A stretch of 64,000 nucleotides of DNA, taken from positions 577,501-641,500 of the forward strand of contig JAQGDQ010000003.1 of NCBI GenBank assembly GCA_030141605.1. Reading direction: 5' to 3'. The position numbers and the translations under genes were made by a program. The notes under the pieces were generated by a model. That model did not search any database. It was not told where the DNA came from and was given only the letters and a program-made list of their open reading frames with translations. Source of the DNA: Tubiluchus corallicola. Its lineage: Eukaryota > Priapulida > Priapulimorpha > Priapulimorphida > Tubiluchidae. Positions 29,801 through 40,467 of the stretch are shown in pieces (position 1 is the first letter of the stretch; each line of letters starts with the position of its first letter).

Positions 29801-29838
29801 CATGGTTTCAAAAGATGTTCTTTATGTGCACATACAAT
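17896..29838 (-). CDS. TASOR/TEX15-like protein with N-terminal DUF3715 (pseudo-PARP) domain; 5' end not found
   Basis: Exons, right to left: 29715-29838 (uncertain), 27078-27272, 25599-25795, 24943-25074 and 17896-23928 (stop TAG), about 2226 residues seen. Residues about 40-240 fit the DUF3715 domain of TASOR, TASOR2 and TEX15: a helical start (YNCKKRELEKD), a fold core ETVISVCADGL...LGIVSMGVNLYIHPDV, then VYIYELDASENPVCNPRQCLPVAVITYV, matching the family's YxYE...P..CPYAVV strand. In TASOR this inactive PARP fold serves the HUSH chromatin-silencing complex. The remaining 2010 residues come from one 6-kb exon and are largely disordered. They contain a helical patch (YLWRYQSDTLLETVSAQLGY), a Cys pair motif (CTRC near 21625 and CSVC near 21525), LLPTPT and ISPVPES repeats, a basic/His-rich tract (about 19380-19620) and two GLLG-GP repeats near the C terminus. 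Family membership is inferred from the N-terminal domain only. TASOR, TASOR2 or TEX15 orthology is undecided. Confidence 0.6.
26164..26668. mobile_element. Second hAT-like MITE, in an intron of the TASOR-like gene
   Basis: The left end is CAGAGCTAGGACCAGTTAA. The right end read in reverse is CGGTGCTAGGACCGGTTAA, and both continue into repeated TTAACCGGTTAACC-type palindromes. The flanks GTACCAGA (26156-26163) and GTATCAGA (26669-26676) are an 8-bp duplication with one mismatch. There is no open frame in the 505 bp, so it is non-autonomous. Its TIR differs from the element at 2177, so it is a separate family. Confidence 0.7.
29715..29838 (-). CDS. Probable upstream exon of the TASOR-like gene
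   Basis: The open stretch IVCAHKEHLLKPWHCHFNAE continues to FKPQLPT after an AG at 29839-29840. Only this frame is open. To keep phase with the exon at 27272 it must end at 29715, before GTGGGG, a weak donor, giving LPT-L-MLQECLLDVTSF. That join resembles the FxPxxP lead-in to the TASOR family domain. A better-looking donor (GTAAGTAG near 29663) would read through a stop. Confidence 0.4.
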
Positions 29839-32126
29839 CTATAAGAAAAAAAGCATATTTAGCTATTATATTCGCCAAATTTGCATTATTCTAACTTAAG
29901 TTTATAAAATTTTCGTAATGAAAATAGAATGCACTACACTCAGCATATACTGTACCACGCAAATTTGCCAGCTGCTGTTCCTAGCCAGTAGGTGGTGTCT
30001 TTCATTCGGGTGGCGCCATCCTTTGACTGACACGTAACTTAAAATTTCAGTCGATGTGACCTCAGCAATGAAATCACAAAAATATTATTGTGTATTGGCC
30101 CTATAGAATTCGAAAGATTTTACTTTAGGAAATTATGTTTGCAAATGATAATGTACGTGTAGTACAAATTCTATGACAAACATCTATAAACCTTATGTGT
30201 TCTGCCAGCTTGATCGCAATGAGCTCATCCACTAGAGACTTGGTTGTTTTTCTTTAATAATTATTTCAGTTAAACTCTAAAATGTAATGTATTAAAATTT
30301 TCTGTATGAAAACAAAACCCTGCGATTACCGATAGATGAATACTGTGAATAGTTAAGAAGCTTTCTATTACAGATGCATATTTCTATTGAAGCAATAAGT
30401 GTGAATAGTAACACAGAATACCTGACGTTATTGTGCATGTATCACCTAGGAATCATGTCACTGTGCTTTTTAGCCAGGTCCTGTGCCATCATATAGATAC
30501 AGGTTGTAAAGAGCCCTTACGGGTTACATAATGGCAACAATGCATGCTTAAATTAGGATAAAATATTTATTATCTCATAACAATAATGTTCATAAAAATG
30601 GTAAATAGTAAGAATATAAAAACTGGTGGCACAGATCAGACAGATTTTTTTACGCAAAAGGCACCTGCAGCATAATATGCATTTGAAGCCTTTATTTTAA
30701 TCACAATTGCAAAGTTCAAAGTGGAATTATTATGCGAAAATGTTTTATCCCCTCCCAGTCATCCAACCTAGCATGTTTTTATGCACTATAGTTGGATGTT
30801 TAGTTTTTTACACACCTTGATCAAGGTAAAAGACATATTCCATTGTTAATTTTCTTGATATTTTTGAATGTGTGTACCAGCTCTTTAAGTCTTGCAACAG
30901 TAACAATATAATTTATTTAATTTTTATTCCATATTTTGAGCAATGAAGACCAAGCTAATAAAAACAGTGTAAAACTCAATAAGAGGATAACATGAAGAAT
31001 ATGTAAAATCTGGGTACAACAATAAAAGTAATTTTATTTACAGTTTAATTTATTTATATCACAGAATTTAATTACATTTGACTACAAATTCACTTGTAAG
31101 TAGAACTGCTTTATTACATCACAAAAAAACAAAGAGTTTGTATTCATTTAGTTTCAATGATTACCTAACTGAAGCATAATTTCATTCACAGGTTATAATC
31201 AAGTTTAAATGTTTTAACAGTGACATCTAGGGTCTAAAATTTTCACTAGAGAAAGTGTGCTCACAAACTATGTGAACTGTACAGCTCAAAAGATATTTTT
31301 AATCTAAAAAGTAAATACAAATTGAAACTATGCAGATTCACTCAAGAACACTTGAATAGTCCAGCGAAACCGCAAAGTAAGCACTTCCTACATAACGTTC
31401 CAAAAGTGCAATCACCATATTAAAGTAAACCTTTGGTAAATTTGACTTAAATGTTAAAAATTTATAAAATATCGAATCACAGAGCAAGCACTATTTGATG
31501 CATACTGCAGGCATGCGATACTGTGAACACTGATATTAACTATAGTTTCGTGACTCTGTAGGCACTTATAAATAATTTTCACCATTACAACAACACTGGG
31601 TTTTGAATTATAAGTGAGCAAGACAGTATTTGAACCAAACATTTAGAACTCGAAAAACGCATTCAGCACTGCTTTTCAACTGGAACGAAAACCGAAAAAG
31701 AAATGATTAGCAGCAGAGCATTGCAGCCAGTGTGGCTAGGGTAAATTTAGTTGAATTGCATTAATGACTAAATCACAGCAATGCATGCAGGTATATAGGA
31801 AAGACCCATAACGATAATCAACTTCAATACAGTGTGATCAGAAGACCTGTGTGTATGCATTTTTTCAATCAGTCATCAGACAAAAATGTTTGCATAGCTT
31901 ACCACTGTTGCTTACAGCTGGCCTGAAAGCAATGTGCAATACAAGCAAGTCACTGTGTTGTGTAGAAGAAATGAAACAATAACATTGAGCATTTGGATCA
32001 TTCTGTATTACAAGCAATCACTAATGTGCACAAACTGTGATGTAAAAATGCAAACCATCTGCCAGTCAGTCTGATTATATACATTTTGATAACTTGTATA
32101 TAAAACTATACATTTCTGAAACACAG
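29839..32126. other. Between TMEM128 and the TASOR-like gene
   Basis: This stretch should hold the TMEM128 3' UTR and the unseen 5' exon(s) and promoter of the TASOR-like gene. I cannot identify a start codon exon with confidence. No repeat family was recognised and the sequence is AT-rich. Confidence 0.4.
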
Positions 32127-34744
32127 TCATGGAATCATCGCTATAGTTACCACTCCTCCCAAGGTTAGGCAGAGTAATATAAATGGCGTTAGAATGCCCC
32201 AGACAGGCCACAAACCAATCATACAACTAAAGTAAATAAAATAACATTTTAGTAAAAAAGGTAGTGAGTACAAGAGTCTAAGCATGAGTATTCTGAGTTC
32301 TTAGCTAATGAATTTTTGGCTATATAAATGATTCTGATCTTGTTTGTCCTTCTACTAACCGAGCTGCAACTGCACAAATCAAGTGCATGTGTCCTCTCAG
32401 ACCTACTACTAAAATGCGCTAATAAACATCACCATCACTCTCCTCTCTTTTTCCTTCTCGTTCTCTCAGTCTGTGACTTTCTTTCACTCTCTCGCGCTCT
32501 CTTTGTCACTTTCTTTCACTTTCACTTTTTCAAAATTTTAAACTTTCATAAAGTTTGCAAAATTTTCACTGTTCATACCAAAATCCTCCAATGACAAAAG
32601 CAAATGTTGCTACAGGTACTGCCAAAGGATGCTTCTTTTCCCATTCATCTGATGGCATTTTTTTCACCCAAGACAAAAACACCACTAGATAAGCTCCAAT
32701 GATAATGTGCACACTGACTAGTGCAACACCTATGTTAAACCATGCCCTGAAAATATATTTCTACAATGATAAAACTGAACACGAGTATGAACTAAATTGA
32801 GGTAAAGAAATGAGAATGTTTTGCAATAAAAAAAAAATTCTTAATGACAAGAACTGAAACACCTGATAAAGAAGTCTACAATAAATAAAGCAAAAAGTTG
32901 CTTAAGTATGTCACTGTGCACTATCTTCAGGTAAAGTAAAAACAAGTAAGGGTTAATTAGGCCCCCAAAACACATCCAATCGGGATCACAGCTTGTGCTC
33001 AAAAGCCAAGACCACATTTATTTGAAAATAAGCGCTTGCTGACACTGGTATTAAATTTTCGAGATTATAATAAAATAGTATTTTACTTAAGTTAATTAAA
33101 TACATAATGTTATAGTAAGGTTACAGCACTAGCTGCTTAAAAAAACTCCAAATGGGTTGAAGATTGTGAAATAAATTATCTTCTATGTGAATCTACCTTT
33201 GAAAGAGAAGCATCATTCTAATTTGTGGGAATCTAGTTGTAAATCTTACTGGGGCCCTCACTGATGTAGAGTAGGCTCTTTAAAACAGCTACAGAAGGGA
33301 CAATAACCAAAGCAGGCCGACGAAAAGCTGTTTACTTTAAAATAAAATGAACAAGTTTTCCCTATCACAACTTGTGTCAACTTGAACTTACCTATTTATT
33401 CTTATGTCATACAGAATAACTGAAAGAAATTCGGTGAAGTATAAAACAAGTCCTGTCAGAAGCAACCACAAGACATTCTGTATGGTATAAGGCGATGACG
33501 ACGTCTTCCTTTTTCTTTCCACATTGACAGTGTCGACATCTGCAGCATCTGAAAACCAAACAATTACTGTGGCATGTGGCATTCAGAGTGATTGTTTATA
33601 TCTACATTAAGATAATTGTTCTACAAATCTAATATATCTATAAAGTGACAGGCAGATTTTGAATCTGTTGGAAAAGTGCAACACATGATAAACATGAGAA
33701 TAATACGGGAAATGAGTGCGGAAGCAGAGAAAGTATGGCAGAGGAACCTGGATAAGGAGCTAATAATATTTGAAAAACTACATTTCCATATATTCATGGA
33801 CTCAGTTATTCTCCCTGACCTTTGTACAAGATTACAACATACAGTAAAGGAAACTTATCACAGGGTCTTATCTAGCCAATTAAACATGCTCTCAAAATTT
33901 GGAAATTATTTTTCAAAATATTCTCAAATCTAAATCTAAAATGCTAAATATTGAAAAGTTGAAGATCAGGTGGAAAAATAAGTCAAGAAATGACATTTTC
34001 TGTATTTGCTGTAAACATTATTGAAAATTTTTAAAATTCTACACGGGTAATTGCAGTAAATTAAGCTTACTACTTCTTTTACTTTTTTATGGCACCCTTA
34101 TTTCAAATTGGAGAAAAAGTGGTAGCTTGCTTGTAGTGCACTCCTTACAGTGATCACTGGAAACTCTCAACATTGGTGCATTAAAAACATTATCACTGCC
34201 TAAATTGTTCCATTTTGAAATTGAAATTTCTGACTTTTGCTTTTTTATCAATCTGTAGCCATTGCAACTCCAAGTTAAACATTATTTTGAACTGTCTGAT
34301 AATTGACCAATCAATCACGTCACAGAAAAAAGTTATCACTGTATTTAAATGATGTGTAATATGCAAAAATATCTGCTTGCAAGTTGTGGGTATCAAATTT
34401 CATTTGCAAAACCAAATGGGTGCACTAGACTAGATCTGCCAATGTGTAAAACTATGTTATTTAATTAAAAACAAATTACATACTTTCACCATTGAAATCA
34501 GCCATTTTTCGACATTTGTTTCACAAAGAATTTTTAAATTTGCAATTGCCAAGAGTAAATTTTAGCAACTTAAGCTAAAATTAGTGGTTTGCTAATTTCT
34601 GCTATTCTAAGTAAGACTCTTGAAAAAAATAAGTAAGGATACCTTACCTTGATAATTTTGTTCTCTGGCAAACATGCATTCCTCATTGTTTAGCTGAGCA
34701 TTTAATCGTCGTCGCAAGCTTTCTTGATCAGTGATACTTTCCAT
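32127..34744 (-). CDS. TMEM128: TMEM128 homologue, four-pass membrane protein
   Basis: Four exons: 34648-34744 (ATG), 33392-33548, 32579-32746 and 32127-32226 (TGA). The total of 522 nt gives 173 residues; human TMEM128 is about 165. A short charged N terminus (MESITDQESLRRRLNAQLNN) is followed by four hydrophobic segments: NVLWLLLTGLVLYFTEF, then IGVALVSVHIIIGAYLVVFL, then LAVPVATFAFVIGGFW, and a last one around PVWGILTPFILLCLTLGGVV. The segment order, the YFTEF and W-VW-I-TPF motifs and the length match TMEM128, an endomembrane protein of poorly known function. All splice junctions keep phase. The third intron begins next to a long pyrimidine/purine tract (32409-32534). Confidence 0.87.
32409..32534. 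repeat. Pyrimidine-rich tract (CTTTC/CTCT), plus strand
   Basis: Over about 125 bases of plus strand nearly every base is C or T, including CTTTCTTTCACT units. On the transcribed minus strand of TMEM128 it is a GAAAG-rich block about 45 bases after the donor of exon 3. Confidence 0.7.
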
Positions 34745-35085
34745 AATTGATCATACGCTTACTGTGCTAAACAGAGATACAAAGACGCATACATAAACAA
34801 AAATAATAATAAGATAATTTAGTTGCCACAAACAACACTAAACTGAAAATTGAAGTCCATACATTATCACAAAAAACCTTGTGCACTGCAACATAGTGAT
34901 ATAATAGCTTTTTCTGTTTTTTAAATTACTGGTGCAATATCAGGCTGAGGCCTGTAAGGCACATATGTTTAAAGGATTGGCTTGCTTTTCTGAGTGATTT
35001 CATTTAAATTTAATGTTAACTTAATTAACCATAGAGTGATGTGTCGACATTTCACACAGACATTTGAAAACCGAGTTTGCCACAA

Positions 35086-35270
35086 ATATTTTGGACCTAT
35101 AGGTACATTGGACACAAGATATTTGAATATGTACGTCATTTGGATACAAGGTACTTTGGAGTTTGGACTCGTAGGTAATTTAAACAAGGTGATTTGGACA
35201 CATAGGTCATTTGGTCACACAAGCCACACAGGATATTTGGACATTAGATGTTTTGGTCATGTAGGTCATT
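35086..35270 (+). repeat. Degenerate tandem repeat built on ATTTGGACACATAGGTC
   Basis: About ten units of 14-17 bases (some longer) start with ATTTGG and end in AGGT or AGAT. Examples are ATTTGGATACAAGGT, ATTTGGACACATAGGTC and ATTTGGTCACACAAG. The units are too divergent for a recent microsatellite but too regular for chance. Confidence 0.65.
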
Positions 35271-36547
35271 CTGCATGTATTGCACATTGCTAAGAGTTGG
35301 TGTGTAATTTTATTATTTTCCTGTCCAATATTTGGGAATCCTCATTGGCAGTAGACTCAATGATATTCTATTTTCAAACTAAATATTTAATCAGAACAAT
35401 ACAGTTTCTGTGCCAAATTCGTATTACTATTGCATATGTTTCATGACAGAAACAAATTTTGCAAACTCAGTTGACTACATGCTTAATAATTTGAACATGA
35501 AAGTGCTGAAGCTTTATTCACTGAGGCTGTTTACTCTATAAGAAATTCAAAATGACGTAACCTGTAAAAGATTGCAAGTGCTATGACAACTGCAGCATGA
35601 CTAATCTTTTCACACGCACTAGTACTTAGGAGTGAAAGCATTCATTCAAGAGATACATTCCGAAATGAGCTGTTTATTGTATTATTATCAATTAGTGATG
35701 GCAAGTCGATCAGTTCTCAAAAGAGCAGCCATGTACATTGTTTTTGTAGAAGGTATGCTTGCAGGCATCAGCATGCAGTGGCGGTAGCTACAACGAGAAT
35801 ACTGAAACTTATTCATACCTGTGGCGACTGCGATTAGTCAAGCAAACTTCTTGACTAATGCCAAATTGTAATAAAAGTTAAAAAAAAAATTATTACCCAT
35901 TTTAATATTTTGTAAAAAAAATCTTCCAGAAACAACTTCTCTTCCAGTGTTAGTTAATCGTTTTGTCTTAATTAATACCTAAACATCCTAATCTGTAATG
36001 TATTATTGGTTTATCAACATACTTAATTAGAAGTTTCTCAGTATAATTAGCTTAAAAAGGGGCAGCAAGAAATCGTAGTTCGGTAGCAATTACATCTGTC
36101 TCAATCGCAACAGTTAATATTAGTTATTACTAGTATTAGTATTACAATTACAGATCATCGTAATCGGATATCAGATACTACCAAAACCCCTAATACTGGT
36201 GTAATTGTTGACTTACAATCTGCAATTAGTGTTGGCGGAGTTGGATTCGAGGCAGCTAAAAAAGACTCTTATTCAAAACAGTTAATATAACATAACATAA
36301 GTTTAATCGTGGTTTGACTGCCACAATCTCTCTACCGTCTGGACAATACGAGTAAACTTCAGTAAGTCACAACGATGACACTTTGACGATGCCATATCCC
36401 TACTTTACTAACGACTCGTTCATAGGCTGTCCGTCACTGATTTCTTTTCAGGCCTGTTGATGTCTACCAACTAACTAGCTTGCCCTGGTAAAAGCACATA
36501 TGTACAGATGAGTGACCATGGTCACGTGACCCACAAGCTACTTGACG

Positions 36548-36645
36548 AAATTCCCTACACCATTTTTCCATGCCATTTCTTCCCGTGCCATATTTATCTG
36601 TGCCACTTTTACCTACATTTGAATAAAAAACCATGCCATTTTTTG
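36548..36645 (+). repeat. Degenerate repeat of the type TGCCATTTTT
   Basis: Five successive blocks read CACCATTTTTCC, ATGCCATTTCTTCC, GTGCCATATTTATC, TGTGCCACTTTTACC and, after a gap, CATGCCATTTTTTG. They share TGCCA followed by a T-rich run, with period about 16. Confidence 0.5.
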
Positions 36646-37033
36646 AAAGCTGTGTATATAGGTGATATGAGTGTTACATAAATTATATAAGTTCAAATTG
36701 TTGTGAATGCAGAAAATAACACGTAATTCTAGAGAGATGTACTCGTGTACATATACATGCACACATATATAATATAATATTATTTTATATAGTCCTCAGA
36801 AGATCTGAAAATTGAAGATTGCTGAACATTATAGATATTGTAATTGTGGAGTGATACATTTTGTTTTCCTTTACTGTTCGTTTTATGAAAATAAAGAAAA
36901 ACTGCATCTCGAAAATGAGTTTTAGGTAAAGACTACTGTGAGGTACCTAGCAGTCACTGGTATAAACTGAATGTGTCCCAGCCATAGACAATAATATTAC
37001 TACGTGGTAATATCCATCATCATATCTAATGAA

Positions 37034-38060
37034 TCACACGTCCAGTGACATGGTTCTGCTCACCTCCCTATGCCAGGACTCCCTGCTCGCCGCAATGCCC
37101 CAAGTGCATTTATTTCTAAGGATCAATGCCATTGAAGTGTTTAAATCTTTCTGTGCAAAATCTAAATATGTTAACATTTGTCCTCCAGCAGGTTTTTTAG
37201 CTGGTTCTATAGCTTGTTGAAGAGCTGTCTTCACTAGAAGATCATCAGGTAGTCTAAGCATATGCCCAATCCATCTTTCCCTTCACACCTGACTTAATTT
37301 TCTAATAAATTTTCTAACATTATACTTATGATGTATATTGCATCACATTCAAGGATTTCTTCCAAACAGCAAAACAGAGTTTTTCTCCGAATGCAATCAA
37401 AGGCCTTTGTCATATATTGAGAATATATATTGAGTAATCGGTAAAAGAGATGGCCTTTTTGGCTAGTAATTTACAGGCTTGTACTAATTCAGTAGTATTC
37501 TGGCCTGGTTGATATGCTGCTTGGCTTGCTGGAATGTGTGTAACCTGTCATAGATCCTAGTCAACATACAGATAGCCAAAATCTTCCTTATTAGTGTAAG
37601 CAACATCAATGGTCTAAGATTTTCTGTAGGACCTCGTTTCTTACCTGGCTTGGGTAAAGGGATAAGTATTCCTTTTTGAATATCCTGCAGAAATGTGCCT
37701 GTTTTTGAAATATTGTTTAGAATTTCAGCGATTTCTGCATATAAATTATCTGATCCATACTTGACTAACTCAGCATTTAATTCATCAGCCCCCGGGCTTT
37801 TGTTGTTTTCCAATTATTTTGCCGCATGCTTTACTTCTTCTTTAGTAAATGGAACTTTCGTTGGATAGTGAGTCCTTTTAACGCCAACTACATTTTCATT
37901 ATTAAAAATTCGTTGAAAAAATTCTGCTATATAATATCTGGTAATATCCTGTCGGCAGTCACTCCTGTGCCAACTACATTTATCTTTGGTCCACAATAGT
38001 TCTGCTCTAGGTCAATATTTAGAAGTTTTCGTATATTTCTTGCACTGTACGTTACTTTTT
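37034..38060 (-). pseudogene. LINE polymerase relic with deleted RT core
   Basis: On the minus strand, broken frames run in order: ...ARNIRKLLNID, ITRYYIAEFFQRIFN, PFTKEEVKHAAK, stop, LENNKSPGADELNAELVKYG, GILIPLPKPGKKRGPTENLR, IRKILAICML, AAYQPGQNTTELVQ, a frameshifted TKAFD block, then directly ERWIGHMLRLPDD and PAKKPAGGQ. These are the linker, finger and palm start, followed by the C-terminal GH-LR-PDD motif of a non-LTR retrotransposon. The section that should hold the YxDD catalytic box and thumb is absent, at about 37300-37340. The same family left the thumb fragment at 4850-5361. Confidence 0.75.
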
Positions 38061-38639
38061 TAGCATAAAATGATGTGGAGAAATCTAATTAAACTTTGAT
38101 TTATTAAAATTCAACTTATTTGGATTTCGAAAGTGGACTAGATCTTCTTCTAATGGTAATCGGTTACTACAAATTTTCTGTGGCTCGGCTACTGATTCTT
38201 TTGCGATGTGGTTTGTAGCTTTTTGCATCCGCTCAATATTACTTGGTATATTACTATGTATACTATTATTACTATAATATTAGTAATTATTACTATGAGT
38301 ATGAGTATGAGCACTATTATTACTGTATTACTGCTATATAGTATTATTAGTTTAATTTACTTTAAGGCAAATATATGTATCTAAAGATATGAATATATCT
38401 AAAATCTGGCACTAGAATTAGTAATAATAATACTATTACTTAGTAATATTGTGTAATATTCAGAGACTCGGAAATTAATTGTAAATAGTATAAATACTTG
38501 TGAATACGTTCTTCCTTCTAATCTTGCTGATAAACATTTAAAAGTAATTTTCACAGATGTGGGCTGCATTACTAATTAGTTTAGTGAACTTAAAACTATC
38601 GTGTGTGAATTGCAAACTGATTTAGTTTTTTTTTGTCAG
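38061..38639. other. AT-rich spacer with ATTACTATT simple sequence
   Basis: From 38240 to 38350 the sequence is made of imperfect TATTACTATTA/GAGTAT units. Nothing else is recognised. Confidence 0.5.
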
Positions 38640-39830
38640 AGATAAATCCAAAAGGCAAAAAATGTAATATATACATTGCAGAAGCCCATTTATTTTACAA
38701 TTTAAATTGAAGAGGCATCAATTTATATGTCAAGACGAATATTACTGCTGTAGAAGTAAAATCACCGGTACATATTTTCAACTCCTATATCTGGGTTGAA
38801 TTGAGTCTAACAAGAGGAGCTAATTTGCTGTTTGACAGTGTTTACCGCAGCCCCTCTTCATCCTGCTAAGACAATGTAAATGTGTTGAAATTACTAAAAG
38901 AGTTAAATAGTTTCGGCACTAAATACAAAATTATCTGCTGGGATTTTAATTTAAGTAATATCAACTGAGATATCTGGTCAACCACTACATCAGAAGTCAG
39001 CATGGAAACTCAGTTTTTAAATACATTAAGAGATAACTATATGGATCAGCTAATAAAATTTCCAACAAGACATAGAGCTGGGCAGAAACCAACACTAACT
39101 GATCTACTAATAATTGTCAACAATGATGAGATGATTAGTGATCTGCAATCACTACTACCATTAGGTAAAAGTGATCACTCATTTATTTCCTTTGCAGTTA
39201 ATATTCAGCAAGAAATGAAGGCCACTAATTTAAGAAAATTTAATTTTTACAAGGCAAACAAACATGCAATGGCCTACGAACTGGAGATGGTAAATTGGGA
39301 TTCCATTTAGCAGGGAAGGATGCTAGTAAGTGCTGTACAGAATTTGAGGAAGCCATCCAATTTATTTCAAACAAACATATACCCAAGCAAAAAACCGTGA
39401 AAGTAGTTAAACCTAGATGGTTCAATGATGAAGTGCTATGTAAAGTAAAGGAAAAGAAGGCCACATATAGAAGGTACGACAGGCAAATCTCGGGGAACAA
39501 TTATGTTACATATAACATTGCTAGGAATAATGCAACTGCTGCGATTTGTTTTTCACAAAAAATTAAGAAAAAAGTTTTCTAGAGAATGTTCAACCAACCC
39601 AAAAGCTTTTCGGTCGTATATTAACTTTAATATGATGAAGGAACATGAACTAAACGAGAGGATGGTAGTGTTGCTTCCACTGTTACTGATAAAGCAAATC
39701 CTCTGCAAGACTATTTCACGTCGGTTTACACTAATGAAGATTTAACACACATTTCAAGCAAATCCTCTGCAAGACTATTTCACGTTGGTTTACACTAATG
39801 AAGATTTAACACACATTCTAATATTTACAC
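38640..39830 (+). pseudogene. CR1/Jockey-like LINE endonuclease and linker relic
   Basis: Plus-strand frames give RGINLYVKTNITAVEV, VYRSPSSSC, LLKELNSFGTKYKIICWDFN (the GDFN box of the endonuclease with Gly changed to Trp), FPTRHRAGQKPTLTDLLI, then LPLGKSDHSFISF (the SDH box). A linker follows with KPRWFNDEVLCKVKEKKATYRRY, NPKAFRSYIN and NPLQDYF. This is the C-terminal part of an apurinic-type endonuclease plus the pre-RT linker. It stops before the RT domain. Internal stops and shifts show it is dead. Confidence 0.78.
39692..39817 (+). repeat. 64-bp tandem duplication inside the LINE relic
   Basis: The segment from AAGCAAATCCTCTGCAAGAC at 39692 recurs from 39756 at an offset of 64 bases. 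The only visible difference in the overlap is C to T (CGTCGGTTT against CGTTGGTTT). Confidence 0.9.
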
Positions 39831-40458
39831 AGCTGTTAAACTTGCCTGTTAAACCTGTTAAACACAGGCATATAACATAGGTGAATTATTCCACAAAATT
39901 ATATCCCTACGAACTAATAAATCTAGTGTCCAAACTTTTTCTTAGTTAGTGTAAACTCTATGCTATGAATGCTTTGATTATTTTTCAAACTTTAGGCAGT
40001 GTCATCTAAACTTATTCTAAATGAATTACCCTCAAAATGGCCACCCAAAGGTCATCCATGGGAGTTTAAACTTGCAAGTTTTATTCAATGTTATTGCCAA
40101 TACAAGCTCTTTGTGCAATAAGACAAGCACGTAAGTGATAAAATTTCAATGCAAATTTTTTAAGCTTTATTTATGAAGAGTGTTTTCTTGTGCTTTATAA
40201 AATGCATGATACTCACATATTTATTATTTTGCGGCCGTGAAAGCATCTGTCACAGGCTAAGTTGTGTGAGTCTCACAAACAACATGTGAGTCTTGGTAGG
40301 TCTAAAAACAGTATCATATAAATGACGAATATGATAAGTAACCAGCTATTAGGCAGTGACAGAAATTCTGAGAATTTTCTGGCAGTTTAATTGAGTTTAT
40401 GTTGATTGAGTAATGTCAGCATTTTTTTTCCTATATTACACATGTAGTAATGTTTCAG
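39831..40458. other. Upstream flank of sideroflexin
   Basis: The first coding exon opens with TTTCAG just before 40459, so at least one non-coding 5' exon and the promoter lie upstream in this stretch or further left. They cannot be recognised from sequence alone. Confidence 0.4.
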
Positions 40459-40467
40459 GAGGAAAAC

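Larger units (their letters stand above)
34745..37033. other. Head-to-head spacer, mostly unassigned, with two degenerate tandem repeats
   Basis: This lies upstream of TMEM128. Apart from the tandem arrays at 35086-35270 and 36548-36645, listed separately, I see only AT-rich sequence and a short AT-rich run near 36760-36790. No gene or promoter motif can be defended. Confidence 0.4.

Noticed and set aside
40450-40467. Upstream in-frame ATG for sideroflexin (MFQEEN)
   Set aside because: TTTCAG ending at 40458 is the likely acceptor, so this ATG would be intronic.
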